Shown here piece after piece: positions 1-5,345 of a DNA stretch of 7,558 nt. Under the pieces are notes generated by a model. It made no database searches. It was not told the DNA's origin and worked only from the letters and a program-made list of their open reading frames with translations. The stretch is from Acidulodesulfobacterium sp021802425 (lineage in GTDB: Bacteria; SZUA-79; Acidulodesulfobacterales; Acidulodesulfobacteraceae), in NCBI GenBank assembly GCA_021802425.1, contig JAJZXJ010000031.1, positions 1 through 7,558 of the forward strand, written 5' to 3'. The number at the start of each line of letters is the position of its first letter. Position 1 is the first letter of the stretch. The translations under genes were made by a program, and so were the position numbers.

Positions 1-445
1 TTCCCCTTAATTCTCTTAAAAATATATTAACGGTTACATCGCCGATGCCCTTGCCGAGGGCTTTTAACCTGTTTTCGAGGTCTTTCCCGTCCGAAGCCCT
101 TGAATGCAGTATGTTAAGGTTTCCGTTATAGTTTTCGGCCAGCGATTTGCAAACCTCGAGGAACTTGGTTGCGGTTTTAAAATCGTATCTTGCATAACCT
201 CCTTCATCCAGAATTGCGACAAGGCCGTCCCATCCTGTTTTTAAAATATCTTCGGGGGATGCGATGTTTTTCGATATTAATTCATTATATGTTTTTATCG
301 CAATATTTCCCGATATTCTTGCTCCGAAAAGCATGGAGGCGATAAACCATTTAAATATTTCGTCCGGATTTAAAGCCGAAAGGCGGATGCCAAGGCTTGA
401 CGAAAATCTGCCGCCGTACTTGTTTATAAGCTCTTGAGGGTTCAT
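1..445 (-). CDS. Endonuclease III / HhH-GPD-like protein, N-terminal part
   Basis: An open frame runs leftward from ATG at 445..443 and leaves the window with 148 codons read, so the C-terminus is missing. The N-terminus begins MNPQELINKYGG. Visible segments are FKWFIASMLFGARIS (about 32-46), GWDGLVAILDEGGY (71-84) and LGKGIGDVTVNIFLREL (130-146). The last has the K-G-I-G-x-x-T/V pattern of a helix-hairpin-helix as in endonuclease III-type base-excision glycosylases, and the helical character upstream fits that fold. The catalytic Lys/Asp and any Fe-S cysteines would lie beyond the edge, so activity cannot be judged. There is no clear Shine-Dalgarno. A TATAAT (459..454, reverse strand) sits only about 10 bp upstream of the ATG, so the leader would be very short. 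It is the first gene of a leftward unit and is divergent from the secreted-protein gene. The coding call is strong; the family call is moderate and rests on recalled resemblance. Confidence 0.75.
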   Translation of the reverse strand, partial: MNPQELINKYGGRFSSSLGIRLSALNPDEIFKWFIASMLFGARISGNIAIKTYNELISKNIASPEDILKTGWDGLVAILDEGGYARYDFKTATKFLEVCKSLAENYNGNLNILHSRASDGKDLENRLKALGKGIGDVTVNIFLRELRG

Positions 446-607
446 AATATGCAATTATACTACTAAAAATTCAAAAAACAAAAATGTCAAGCGCGGAGGT
501 TAGCGCGAGGGGGGAGGGGATGGGGGGGTCAGTTGCCGGCTCGCCGGCTCGATGCCTGATAAATTTAACCCGCCGTTTCATTATTATCGGCGCATTGCCG
601 CCGACAC
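446..607. other. GC-rich intergenic block with G-tracts
   Basis: Between two divergent genes lies a block much richer in G and C than the AT-rich DNA on both sides. It holds three closely spaced G-runs (509-514, 516-519, 522-528), an adjacent tandem GCCGGCTC pair (535-542 and 543-550) and a small CGCCG/CGGCG inverted repeat (571-575, 588-592). A 62-codon frame starting at 484 crosses it, but has no ribosome binding site and a low-complexity product, so I do not call a gene. Confidence 0.5.
509..528 (+). other. Putative G-quadruplex motif
   Basis: Runs of 6, 4 and 7 G separated by A and AT satisfy the G3+N1-7 four-tract rule if the 7-G run is split as GGG-G-GGG. It lies upstream of the rightward promoter at 608-635 and about 65 bp upstream of the leftward gene's start, so it could act on either strand. 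No evidence of function beyond the sequence pattern. Confidence 0.45.
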
Positions 608-635
608 TTGACAACTTCTTTTTTAGTGATAAAAT
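608..635 (+). promoter_or_regulatory. Sigma70 promoter for secreted-protein gene
   Basis: TTGACA (608-613) and TAAAAT (630-635) are separated by 16 bp, close to consensus. Transcription would start near 642 and give a leader of roughly 115 nt before the ATG at 758. A 9-bp direct repeat, CCTAATATA (636-644 and 646-654), covers the predicted start point and could be a protein-binding site. Confidence 0.65.
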
Positions 636-695
636 CCTAATATACCCTAATATATGTAATTGCTGTCGTTAAAATATTAAAATATCAAGTTAAAA

Positions 696-728
696 ATAAT
701 TTATATAATCGCCGATTATATAAATTAT
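696..728. repeat. Perfect 15-bp inverted repeat in 5' leader
   Basis: ATAATTTATATAATC (696-710), spacer GCC (711-713), then its exact reverse complement (714-728). It ends 15 nt before the AAAGGAGG ribosome binding site of the following gene. As RNA it would form a long but A/U-rich hairpin; as DNA it could be an operator. It is not a terminator, since no T-tract follows. Confidence 0.8.
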
Positions 729-757
729 CAAAATTTAATAAAAAGGAGGTGAATAAA

Positions 758-1183
758 ATGAAAATAAAATCCAGTTACGCAAGTTTATTCGGTACAAATC
801 TAAAATGGTTCATTTTAGTATTAGCATTATCACTGCCTATGATATTTTTATTTGGGATAAAATCTTCCAGCGCCATTTATCCGCGTCCTTGTCCAGGTTG
901 TCCCGTGCATCCCCCTATGGGTGTTTATTATTTTATTACATGGCACAGTCAAAGAGTGCGGCTTAGACTCGTTAAAAATGTCACGGTAGAAAAAGATAGG
1001 TGCCACAGGTATGTCGGTATGGGAATTAACTTCAGAACCGACAATAGTTATTACATGAAACTTAACGGAAAAAACCTTAAAGTTTGGGTTGACCTCAGAT
1101 GGCCAGGATTCTACGTCGTACATAACGGCATGCAGGGTCCTCAACCCGTTTACGGCACATGGCTGTTTAAATCGCTGCGTTAA
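758..1183 (+). CDS. Small secreted/periplasmic protein, function unknown
   Basis: A 141-residue product that I do not recognise. ATG 758 is chosen over the in-frame GTG at 749 because a strong AGGAGGT (744-750) stands 7 nt before it, whereas the GTG overlaps that site. The N-terminus reads as a Sec signal peptide: basic start (MKIK), polar stretch, hydrophobic core at about 17-33 (WFILVLALSLPMIFLFG), then SSSA with likely cleavage after Ala39. The mature part is about 102 residues, basic and aromatic-rich. It opens with a proline-rich segment containing CPGC (45-48, a CxxC) and has one more cysteine at 82 (DRCHRY). No transmembrane segment follows the signal. The CxxC suggests a disulfide or metal/haem contact, but there is no CxxCH, so it is not a c-type cytochrome. 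It has its own promoter (608-635) and a palindromic leader, so expression may be regulated after transcription starts. Confidence 0.8.
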   Translation: MKIKSSYASLFGTNLKWFILVLALSLPMIFLFGIKSSSAIYPRPCPGCPVHPPMGVYYFITWHSQRVRLRLVKNVTVEKDRCHRYVGMGINFRTDNSYYMKLNGKNLKVWVDLRWPGFYVVHNGMQGPQPVYGTWLFKSLR

Positions 1184-1248
1184 CCGATTATTTTCGCAGG
1201 CAATACCAATATTTATTATTTATATATTGCATATTGCCGAAATTATTT

Positions 1249-1277
1249 CCCCCTTCGCCTTAAAAGGCTAAAGGGGG
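1249..1277. repeat. Stem-loop after secreted-protein gene
   Basis: CCCCCTT (1249-1255) pairs with AAGGGGG (1271-1277), and GCC (1257-1259) pairs with GGC (1266-1268) inside, separated by a small internal loop. It is the strongest hairpin downstream of the gene ending at 1183. Neither strand has a T-tract after it, so it is at best an atypical terminator, or an mRNA 3'-end stabiliser or dispersed repeat. Confidence 0.5.
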
Positions 1278-1295
1278 GAGATGATGGTGTAAATT

Positions 1296-1498
1296 ATGGA
1301 TAACCTATTAAAATTTAAAAAAGTTAAAAAGTTAGTAAGATAGTTTTTGCCGGTATTGTTTCTGCGGCGTTAACAGGTTTTATGTTTGCGGCATACACAT
1401 TTTCGGCCTACGGAACTATATTATTAAACATTATCTATGCCGTAGGCAAATTAATGAGGCATCGAGGGATGTTTAAGAAACATCTCCTCCGATTTTAA
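1296..1498 (+). pseudogene. Frameshifted small secreted-protein gene (remnant)
   Basis: ATG at 1296 starts MDNLLKFKKVKKLVR and hits TAG at 1341. In the +2 frame the reading continues without a break from 1337 to a stop at 1496: KIVFAGIVSAALTGFMFAAY, then TFSAYGTILLNIIYAVG. Joined, the two halves make a textbook Sec signal peptide, with a lysine-rich N-region, a hydrophobic core and an FSA cleavage site. Neither frame alone has both a start codon and the hydrophobic core. A single-base loss (or two-base gain) between about 1330 and 1342, next to an A-rich tract, would explain this. The tail (KLMRHRGMFKKHLLRF) overlaps the 3' end of the opposing lysR gene, so the original C-terminus is probably also lost. 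A run of G at 1273-1280 lies upstream but too far to be a normal ribosome binding site. The product family is unknown. A sequencing error or programmed frameshift cannot be excluded. Confidence 0.35.
1466..1486 (-). terminator. Hairpin at the lysR 3' end
   Basis: GATGTTT (1468-1474) and AAACATC (1478-1484) form a perfect 7-bp stem with an AAG loop, extendable by GG/TC (1466-1467, 1485-1486). It overlaps the leftward stop codon (1475..1473). No T-run follows on the reverse strand, so intrinsic termination is uncertain. Confidence 0.3.
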
Positions 1499-2444
1499 AA
1501 TGCTCTTCTATCCATTTCCTCGTTATTTCTATAAAAGCCTTTGCGGATAAGGAAAGGCTGTCTAAAGAACTTGAAGAGCGGTATGCCAGAGCAATTTCCC
1601 TTTTTACCTCCGGCTTTAATGGAACCAAACATATGCCCGCATAATTCTGCGGAACGGCAAGCTCCGGCATAATGGCTACGCCTATGCCTCCCCTGACCAT
1701 TTCTATAACGGTGCTTATATTCCTTGCTTCTATTTTTTTAATCTCGCCTAAGTTATTTATTGCATTTATTAAATTAGACGTTACAAGCATGCCGCAGCTC
1801 GACCCCTTAAAGGTTATCAGATGTTCGCCGGCAAGCTCTTTTATGTTTATATGTTTCTTCGAACACAAGGGATGTTTTGCGGGAAAGACGCCGAGCATCT
1901 TATCCTCCAAAAGCGGGATCGTTTCCAACCCATCTTTGTTCGCATCCCTACCGTAGGCTTGCGAAGGTAAGCGTGCGGGCAAAGATATGGGTATGGAGGG
2001 CGATACGACGAACCCTATATCCACCGCCTCGTTTATTATCCAGTCCTTTACCTCTAAGTCCGTTCCCTCGAACCATGAGACTTCTATTCCGGGATACTTT
2101 TGTTTGAATACCTTTAAAATTCCGGGCAGTATTCTTACGGAAACGCTTTGAAAGCATCCTAATTTCAGTTTTCCGGTCTGCAGGTTTTTTAACGCCGAAA
2201 TTTCTTCTTTCGACCTGTCTATGCGGCTTAGAATATCTTTCGCAAGAATATAAATCTTTTCTCCCGCTTCCGTAAGGGAAACGCTTCTCTTATTGCTTTT
2301 AACGAGCTTGATTTCCAGTTCGTCTTCCAAGGATGCAATGGAGTGGCTCACGCCCGATTGCGTTATGTGCAGGGCGTCCGCCGTTTTGGTAAAGCTTTCC
2401 GTTTCGACTACGGTTTTTAAAATGTTTAATTGGGTAAGCGTCAT
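1473..2444 (-). CDS. LysR-type transcriptional regulator
   Basis: 323 residues. Residues 1-60 are the typical LysR winged helix-turn-helix (MTLTQLNILKTVVETESFTK, then TADALHITQSGVSHSIASLE), followed by the linker helix (61-90) and a periplasmic-binding-protein-like effector domain (about 91-310). GGIGVAIMPELAV (252-264) is a standard C-terminal motif. It would act in the cytoplasm as a tetramer binding T-N11-A sites. The gene diverges from the EamA permease, with 182 bp and a perfect LysR box between, so that permease and the regulator itself are the likely targets. Oddity: residues 152-172, which include PSQAYGRDAN, are not expected between VDIGFVVSPS and the family-like LETIPLLEDKMLGVFP. 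They are encoded by a palindromic DNA segment (see the repeat at 1929-1991). Whether the protein stays functional is unknown. The usual length is about 300, and removing the insert gives 302. No clear ribosome binding site precedes the ATG. The effector is not predictable. Confidence 0.9.
   Translation of the reverse strand: MTLTQLNILKTVVETESFTKTADALHITQSGVSHSIASLEDELEIKLVKSNKRSVSLTEAGEKIYILAKDILSRIDRSKEEISALKNLQTGKLKLGCFQSVSVRILPGILKVFKQKYPGIEVSWFEGTDLEVKDWIINEAVDIGFVVSPSIPISLPARLPSQAYGRDANKDGLETIPLLEDKMLGVFPAKHPLCSKKHINIKELAGEHLITFKGSSCGMLVTSNLINAINNLGEIKKIEARNISTVIEMVRGGIGVAIMPELAVPQNYAGICLVPLKPEVKREIALAYRSSSSLDSLSLSAKAFIEITRKWIEEHFKIGGDVS
1929..1991. repeat. Palindromic element inserted in frame in lysR
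   Basis: A 27-bp core (1939-1965) is a near-perfect palindrome: TTCGCA pairs with TGCGAA (1939-1944, 1960-1965) and CCTAC with GTAGG (1947-1951, 1953-1957) around a single central C, with one 2x2 mismatch. An outer pair, CCCATCTTTG (1929-1938) and CAAAGATATGGG (1980-1991), matches except for a 2-nt bulge. The whole is 63 bp, exactly codons 152-172 of the LysR gene. The codon content (many G/C, CGC, GCC) and the peptide are unlike the surrounding domain. I infer a palindromic mobile or repeat element that landed in frame, comparable in concept to the RPE elements known from Rickettsia genes. Copies elsewhere in the genome cannot be seen from here. Confidence 0.6.
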
Positions 2445-2480
2445 GAGTAAATTATCATTTTAATTATAAATATTATTCAT

Positions 2481-2509
2481 TTGACTCATTATATAACGGG
2501 TTTTATACT
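2481..2509 (+). promoter_or_regulatory. Probable EamA permease promoter
   Basis: TTGACT (2481-2486) and TATACT (2504-2509) with a 17-bp spacer, each one mismatch from consensus. The start would be near 2516, giving a leader of about 110 nt that contains the LysR box. Confidence 0.6.
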
Positions 2510-2517
2510 GTATGCAA
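2488..2517 (-). promoter_or_regulatory. Probable lysR promoter
   Basis: On the reverse strand TTGCAT (2517..2512) and TATAAT (2493..2488) are 18 bp apart. The start would be near 2481, about 37 nt before the lysR ATG. It overlaps the rightward promoter almost completely, so the two polymerases should compete. Confidence 0.5.
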
Positions 2518-2550
2518 GATAATATTTTAGATAGTTTTAGATTTAACATT

Positions 2551-2567
2551 CTTTAAGCAACTTAAAG
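2551..2567. promoter_or_regulatory. LysR-type T-N11-A box
   Basis: CTTTAAG-CAA-CTTAAAG is a perfect interrupted palindrome containing T-N11-A, the usual recognition signature of LysR-family regulators, in the gap between lysR and its divergent neighbour. Its centre is about 78 bp upstream of the predicted lysR start but about 43 bp downstream of the predicted permease start. It could therefore repress the permease, autoregulate lysR, or imply a second permease promoter not recognised here. Confidence 0.55.
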
Positions 2568-2626
2568 GTTTTTAAAATAATTTTATTACTTGATTTAAAT
2601 AATTAATTTCAGGAGGGGGTGTTTTT

Positions 2627-3604
2627 ATGAAAAACGCTTATAAATTGATATCGGGCGTGTTCCTGTGCTTAATCTCGACGATAGCGTGGGGCGGGATGTT
2701 CCCCGTCATGGACGGCGCTTTAAAGATAATGGACCCTTTTTATTTCACGGCGATAAGATATACCAGCGCATCTATCATTTTTCTTATACTTCTCGTAATT
2801 TTCGAAGGCAGAAATGCCCTTAATTTTAAAGGAAAGATACTGCCGCTATGGCTTTTCGGTTCCGCGGGATTTGCCGGTTTCGGATTTCTTGTCTTTTTAG
2901 GCCAGCAGATAATATCGGGAGCTAAAGGCGCGATAATAGCGGCAGTCTTTATGTCAACCATGCCCCTTATGTCCGCCGTAGTCTCATGGGCGGCAACGGG
3001 TAAAAAACCCAATAAATTTACTTTTACGGCTATTTTTATCGCGCTTATCGGGGTCTTGCTCGTCATCACCAACGGAAACCCGATGCTTCTTTATTCGATG
3101 AAAAAAAGCCTTTTTGCGGATGGTTTTATATTGCTTGGAGCGTTTTCATGGGTAGCGTACACATGGGGGATAACAAAATTCGCAGGGTTTTCCCCTCTGC
3201 GCTATACCGCCTTAACATGCGCAATGGGGGTCGTTACGATTCTTTTTGCGGTGGTTTTGGCGACTGCCCTCGGCTGGCTGCATGTGCCTGCCGCAAACGA
3301 AATATCCGGCGTATGGCGGGAACTTTCGTATATGATACTTATAGCCGGGGTTATGGCGGTCTTCACTTGGAACGCCGGCAATAAAATTATAGGACCCGTT
3401 AACGGGGTTTTGTTCATTAACGCGGTGCCGGTAACGACCCTGATAATTGCTTCGTTATCGGGGCATAGGGTAACCCTTTTAGAAATGTCTGGCGCCTTGC
3501 TTGTTATTGCCGCGCTGGTTTTAAATAACATCTATCAGCGCAAGGCTTTGAAAGTAATGACGGTAAAAGATGCGGCTTATAAGAATGTGCCCGATGAAGC
3601 ATAA
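2627..3604 (+). CDS. EamA/DMT-family permease
   Basis: 325 residues, very hydrophobic, with about ten membrane helices in two repeats of five, the arrangement of the drug/metabolite transporter superfamily (usual length about 300). The first repeat opens with LISGVFLCLISTIAWGGMFP (7-26), matching the conserved EamA start where W-G precedes a proline. The second opens with FADGFILLGAFSWVAYTWG. Conserved small-residue and proline patterns are present (MSTMPLMSAVVSW, FINAVPVTTLI). The tail after the last helix is short and charged (KALKVMTVKDAA). It should act in the inner membrane as an exporter of a small metabolite or amino acid; the substrate cannot be read from sequence. The start is well set by AGGAGG at 2611-2616, 10 nt before ATG. 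It is divergent from lysR and probably under its control. Confidence 0.9.
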   Translation: MKNAYKLISGVFLCLISTIAWGGMFPVMDGALKIMDPFYFTAIRYTSASIIFLILLVIFEGRNALNFKGKILPLWLFGSAGFAGFGFLVFLGQQIISGAKGAIIAAVFMSTMPLMSAVVSWAATGKKPNKFTFTAIFIALIGVLLVITNGNPMLLYSMKKSLFADGFILLGAFSWVAYTWGITKFAGFSPLRYTALTCAMGVVTILFAVVLATALGWLHVPAANEISGVWRELSYMILIAGVMAVFTWNAGNKIIGPVNGVLFINAVPVTTLIIASLSGHRVTLLEMSGALLVIAALVLNNIYQRKALKVMTVKDAAYKNVPDEA

Positions 3605-3760
3605 ATATGCAAAAAGATTTAGTTTTAAGTAATTTTGCGGTATTATTTTATTTTTAAAAAATTATGGCGTTAAATAAAAATATCGCTAATTAATACTAAA
3701 TACATTTTGGGTTGAAAGCGCAACTTGCAAAATATTCCATTTATGATATATATGATATGC

Positions 3761-4438
3761 ATGAACCAAGAAATCAAAGATACCTTCGACTCCATAGCCT
3801 CGAAGTACGATATTAACAGAAAAAAATTAATTCCGTGTTTCGACGCTCTTTACTCTATTTCCGTTTCATTAGTACGGAAAACTTCCCCGAGCCTTGATGT
3901 TTTGGACCTTGGAGCCGGAACGGGGTTATTAACCTCTTTTCTCCTTGAAAAATACGACGATGCAAACGTCACTCTTATCGATATGGCATCGGGAATGATG
4001 GATGTTGCCAGAGCAAGGTTTAAGGATAAGAAAAATATAAAATACATAACCCGCGATTATGCCGATTACGATTTTAAAGATACCTTCGATGCCGTAATTT
4101 CTGCAATGTCCATCCACCATTTATCTCATGCCGATAAGCGGCGTTTATTCACAAATATATATAACCGTCTTAAGCCCGGCGGCGTATTCGTTAATGCCGA
4201 ACAGGTTTTAGGCGGTACGGAAATGATAGAATCTTATTATAAAAAAGAATGGGAGAATTCAATCAGGCAAACCGGGCTTCCCGAAAAAGATATCGCGGCA
4301 TGGAAAGAAAGGTTGAAATTAGACAGGGAGGCTACGGTAGAACAGCAGATAAAATGGCTTAAAGAAGCCGGTTTTGCGGATGCCGACTGCGTGTATAAAT
4401 TTTACAAGTTTGCGGTAATATTCGGTATAAAGCGATAG
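3761..4438 (+). CDS. Class I SAM-dependent methyltransferase
   Basis: 225 residues from ATG 3761. The frame opens upstream at TTG 3725 and has two more in-frame ATG codons (3743, 3752), but the recognisable family sequence starts at MNQEIKDTFDSIASKYD, so 3761 is preferred. None of these starts has a ribosome binding site. Motif I, VLDLGAGTGLL (47-57), is the SAM-binding glycine loop, Asp74 ends beta-2 (TLIDMA), AVISAMSIHHL (111-121) is the motif IV region, and LKPGGVFV (137-144) the next strand. The DTFDSIASKYD start with the C-terminal WLKEAGFADADCVYKFYKFAV resembles ubiE/Tam-like small-molecule methyltransferases; the acceptor is unknown. A possible promoter TTGCAA (3725-3730) with TATATG (3749-3754) would start transcription at or next to this ATG, making a leaderless mRNA. 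The gap to the permease is 156 bp, so a separate unit is likely. Confidence 0.85.
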   Translation: MNQEIKDTFDSIASKYDINRKKLIPCFDALYSISVSLVRKTSPSLDVLDLGAGTGLLTSFLLEKYDDANVTLIDMASGMMDVARARFKDKKNIKYITRDYADYDFKDTFDAVISAMSIHHLSHADKRRLFTNIYNRLKPGGVFVNAEQVLGGTEMIESYYKKEWENSIRQTGLPEKDIAAWKERLKLDREATVEQQIKWLKEAGFADADCVYKFYKFAVIFGIKR

Positions 4439-4507
4439 CGGAGAAGTATAGTATTAAAAGATTTTATATTACCGTCGAAATAATATATATTAACTTGAGG
4501 AATGTCT

Positions 4508-4603
4508 ATGAATAACTATTTTTATTCTTTCAAAAACCAAAAAGCCAAAGAACCGTTAAAAGGCGTTAAGATAAGGCTGGTTTATCAACCCGATGAGAAT
4601 TAA
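4508..4603 (+). pseudogene. Truncated cupin-like ORF upstream of VOC gene
   Basis: 31 codons, ATG 4508 to TAA 4601-4603, with GAGGA (4497-4501) 6 nt upstream. The peptide MNNYFYSFKNQKAKEPLKG continues as VKIRLVYQPDEN. The K-x-x-x-G-V-x-x-R-L-V-Y pattern resembles the first strands of small single-domain cupins, which normally run to about 110 residues, but here the frame stops before any metal-binding His motif. Its stop overlaps the next start: the VOC gene's ATG (4593-4595) lies inside its last codons, so ribosomes ending here could re-initiate on the VOC gene, which lacks its own ribosome binding site. Either a decayed cupin gene that now serves as a leader peptide, or a true short coupling ORF. 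The cupin resemblance is from memory and moderate at best. Confidence 0.4.
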
Positions 4604-4973
4604 CAATATCGACCATATCGTTTTTACGGTCAACGACATAGATGCCGCATGCAGGTTTTATTCGCGTGTTTTGGGGATGCGGATTATAGAATTTGGAGAG
4701 GGACGGAAGGCCCTTAGTTTTGGAGAAACGAAAATAAATCTTCATGAAAAAGGGAAAGAATTAGAACCTAAAGCCCTTAATCCCGTCCCGGGTTCGATAG
4801 ATATTTGTTTTATAACGGACATCCCCATGAAAGATATGCTGGCGCATGTCGATTCATGCGGAATTAAGGTTATAGAAGGACCCGTGAAAAGAAGCGGAAG
4901 CCTTGGGCCTATCGAATCAATCTACCTGCGCGACCCCGACGGCAATTTAATTGAAGTATCTAACCGGCTATAG
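4593..4973 (+). CDS. VOC (glyoxalase/extradiol dioxygenase fold) protein
   Basis: 126 residues, a full single-chain pair of beta-alpha-beta-beta-beta modules. Module one: INNIDHIVFTVNDIDAACRF followed by YSRVLGM (to 29), through KINLHEKG (47-54). Module two: PGSIDICFIT, MLAHVDSCGIKVIEGP, then SIYLRDPDGNLIEV. Expected metal ligands are visible: His8, His51 and Glu121, with a fourth probably from module two. Length and motifs match small virulence-protein-type VOC enzymes related to glyoxalase I and fosfomycin-resistance proteins. The substrate is not predictable, and I see no basis to call resistance. There is no ribosome binding site; the start overlaps the preceding short ORF, pointing to translational coupling. 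The stop codon is embedded in a hairpin (4964-4984). Confidence 0.88.
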   Translation: MRINNIDHIVFTVNDIDAACRFYSRVLGMRIIEFGEGRKALSFGETKINLHEKGKELEPKALNPVPGSIDICFITDIPMKDMLAHVDSCGIKVIEGPVKRSGSLGPIESIYLRDPDGNLIEVSNRL

Positions 4974-5010
4974 CTTTTAGCCGGCGGTTGTAAATTAAAA
5001 TTTTAACCGC
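4964..5010 (+). terminator. Two stem-loops after the VOC gene
   Basis: CCGGCTA (4964-4970) and TAGCCGG (4978-4984) form a perfect 7-bp stem bracketing the VOC stop codon. GCGGTT (4984-4989) and AACCGC (5005-5010) form a second stem with an A/T-rich inner extension. No T-tract follows either, so classic intrinsic termination is doubtful; attenuation or 3'-end protection is equally possible. Confidence 0.35.
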
Positions 5011-5039
5011 AATTAAGATTATAAGGATTAAAAAATATT

Positions 5040-5180
5040 ATGGGTTCCGTATATAAGGATAAAAAATCCGGCGGCTGCGCCTTATGCAAGCCTCATAAAC
5101 ACGGTTGGGCAAAGAAAAAGAAAGCTAAAATAATTGCAAAAGAAAATCAAATGAAAAAAGAGATAGGCGATAATAAATAA
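5040..5180 (+). CDS. Small CxxC zinc-ribbon-like protein
   Basis: 46 residues, ATG 5040 to TAA 5178-5180. The sequence starts MGSVYKDKKSGGCALCKPHK and goes on HGWAKKKKAK, then an acidic/basic helical tail. Cys13, Cys16, His19 and His21 make a compact CxxCxxHxH cluster that could bind one zinc, followed by a lysine-rich stretch. CxxCKPHK-x-x-W followed by basic residues is a pattern I recall from short hypothetical proteins in several bacteria, which suggests a conserved family; the function is unknown, with nucleic acid binding a guess from the charge. A weak AAGGA (5023-5027) lies 12 nt upstream. It sits alone between the VOC gene and the IS relic, too short for default ORF thresholds. The composition and motif make it look like a real gene. 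Confidence 0.65.
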   Translation: MGSVYKDKKSGGCALCKPHKHGWAKKKKAKIIAKENQMKKEIGDNK

Positions 5181-5235
5181 TCCATTAACTAATTTAATTC
5201 AGAAGAACGGAAATGTTTAAAGAATATAGCATAAT

Positions 5236-5345
5236 TGACATACTCCCCATGCCTAAAGGCAGGGGATTCCGGTATCGACGGCAGTAGCGGACGAAGTCCG
5301 TCTTACACTGCCTACTCCGAGAGTAGATGTCCCTACTCTATAAGA
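5236..5345 (-). ncRNA. Candidate omega-RNA scaffold (relic)
   Basis: In TnpB systems the guide RNA comes from the tnpB 3' end through the right end. Here the leftward strand shows GAGTAG and CTACTC stems (three blocks at 5333-5338, 5321-5326, 5312-5317 that can pair two ways). It also has GGCAGT/ACTGCC (5309..5304 region with 5285..5280) enclosing the tight CGGAC-TTC-GTCCG hairpin (5300..5288), and the terminal CCCC-TGCC/GGCA-GGGG hairpin (5265..5245). The stems are intact although tnpB is gone. A guide, if made, would read from about 5235 leftward. Assignment is by layout and recalled resemblance only. Confidence 0.4.

Noticed and set aside
485..490. Reverse-strand TTGACA as a -35 for the HhH-like gene
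   Set aside because: The nearest good -10 (TATAAT, 459..454) is 25 bp away, far beyond functional spacing.
484..672. 62-codon rightward ORF
   Set aside because: No ribosome binding site, low-complexity start over the G-tract, and it contains the promoter for the next gene at 608-635; I treat it as chance.
848..1144. 98-codon leftward ORF
   Set aside because: Antisense to the secreted-protein gene that has a signal peptide, promoter and ribosome binding site; no start signal of its own.
1877..2157. Overlapping ORFs on both strands in the lysR middle region
   Set aside because: Arise from the GC-rich palindromic insert and the lysR coding strand; the products are low-complexity and have no family features.
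3148..3531. ORFs overlapping the EamA gene in other frames
   Set aside because: Shadows of a membrane-protein gene whose frame shows clear helices and family motifs.
5235..5345. Riboswitch or attenuator for the PEBP gene on the + strand
   Set aside because: The hairpins are better explained by the leftward IS605 right end: tnpB tail, scaffold and terminal hairpin are in the correct order on the reverse strand.
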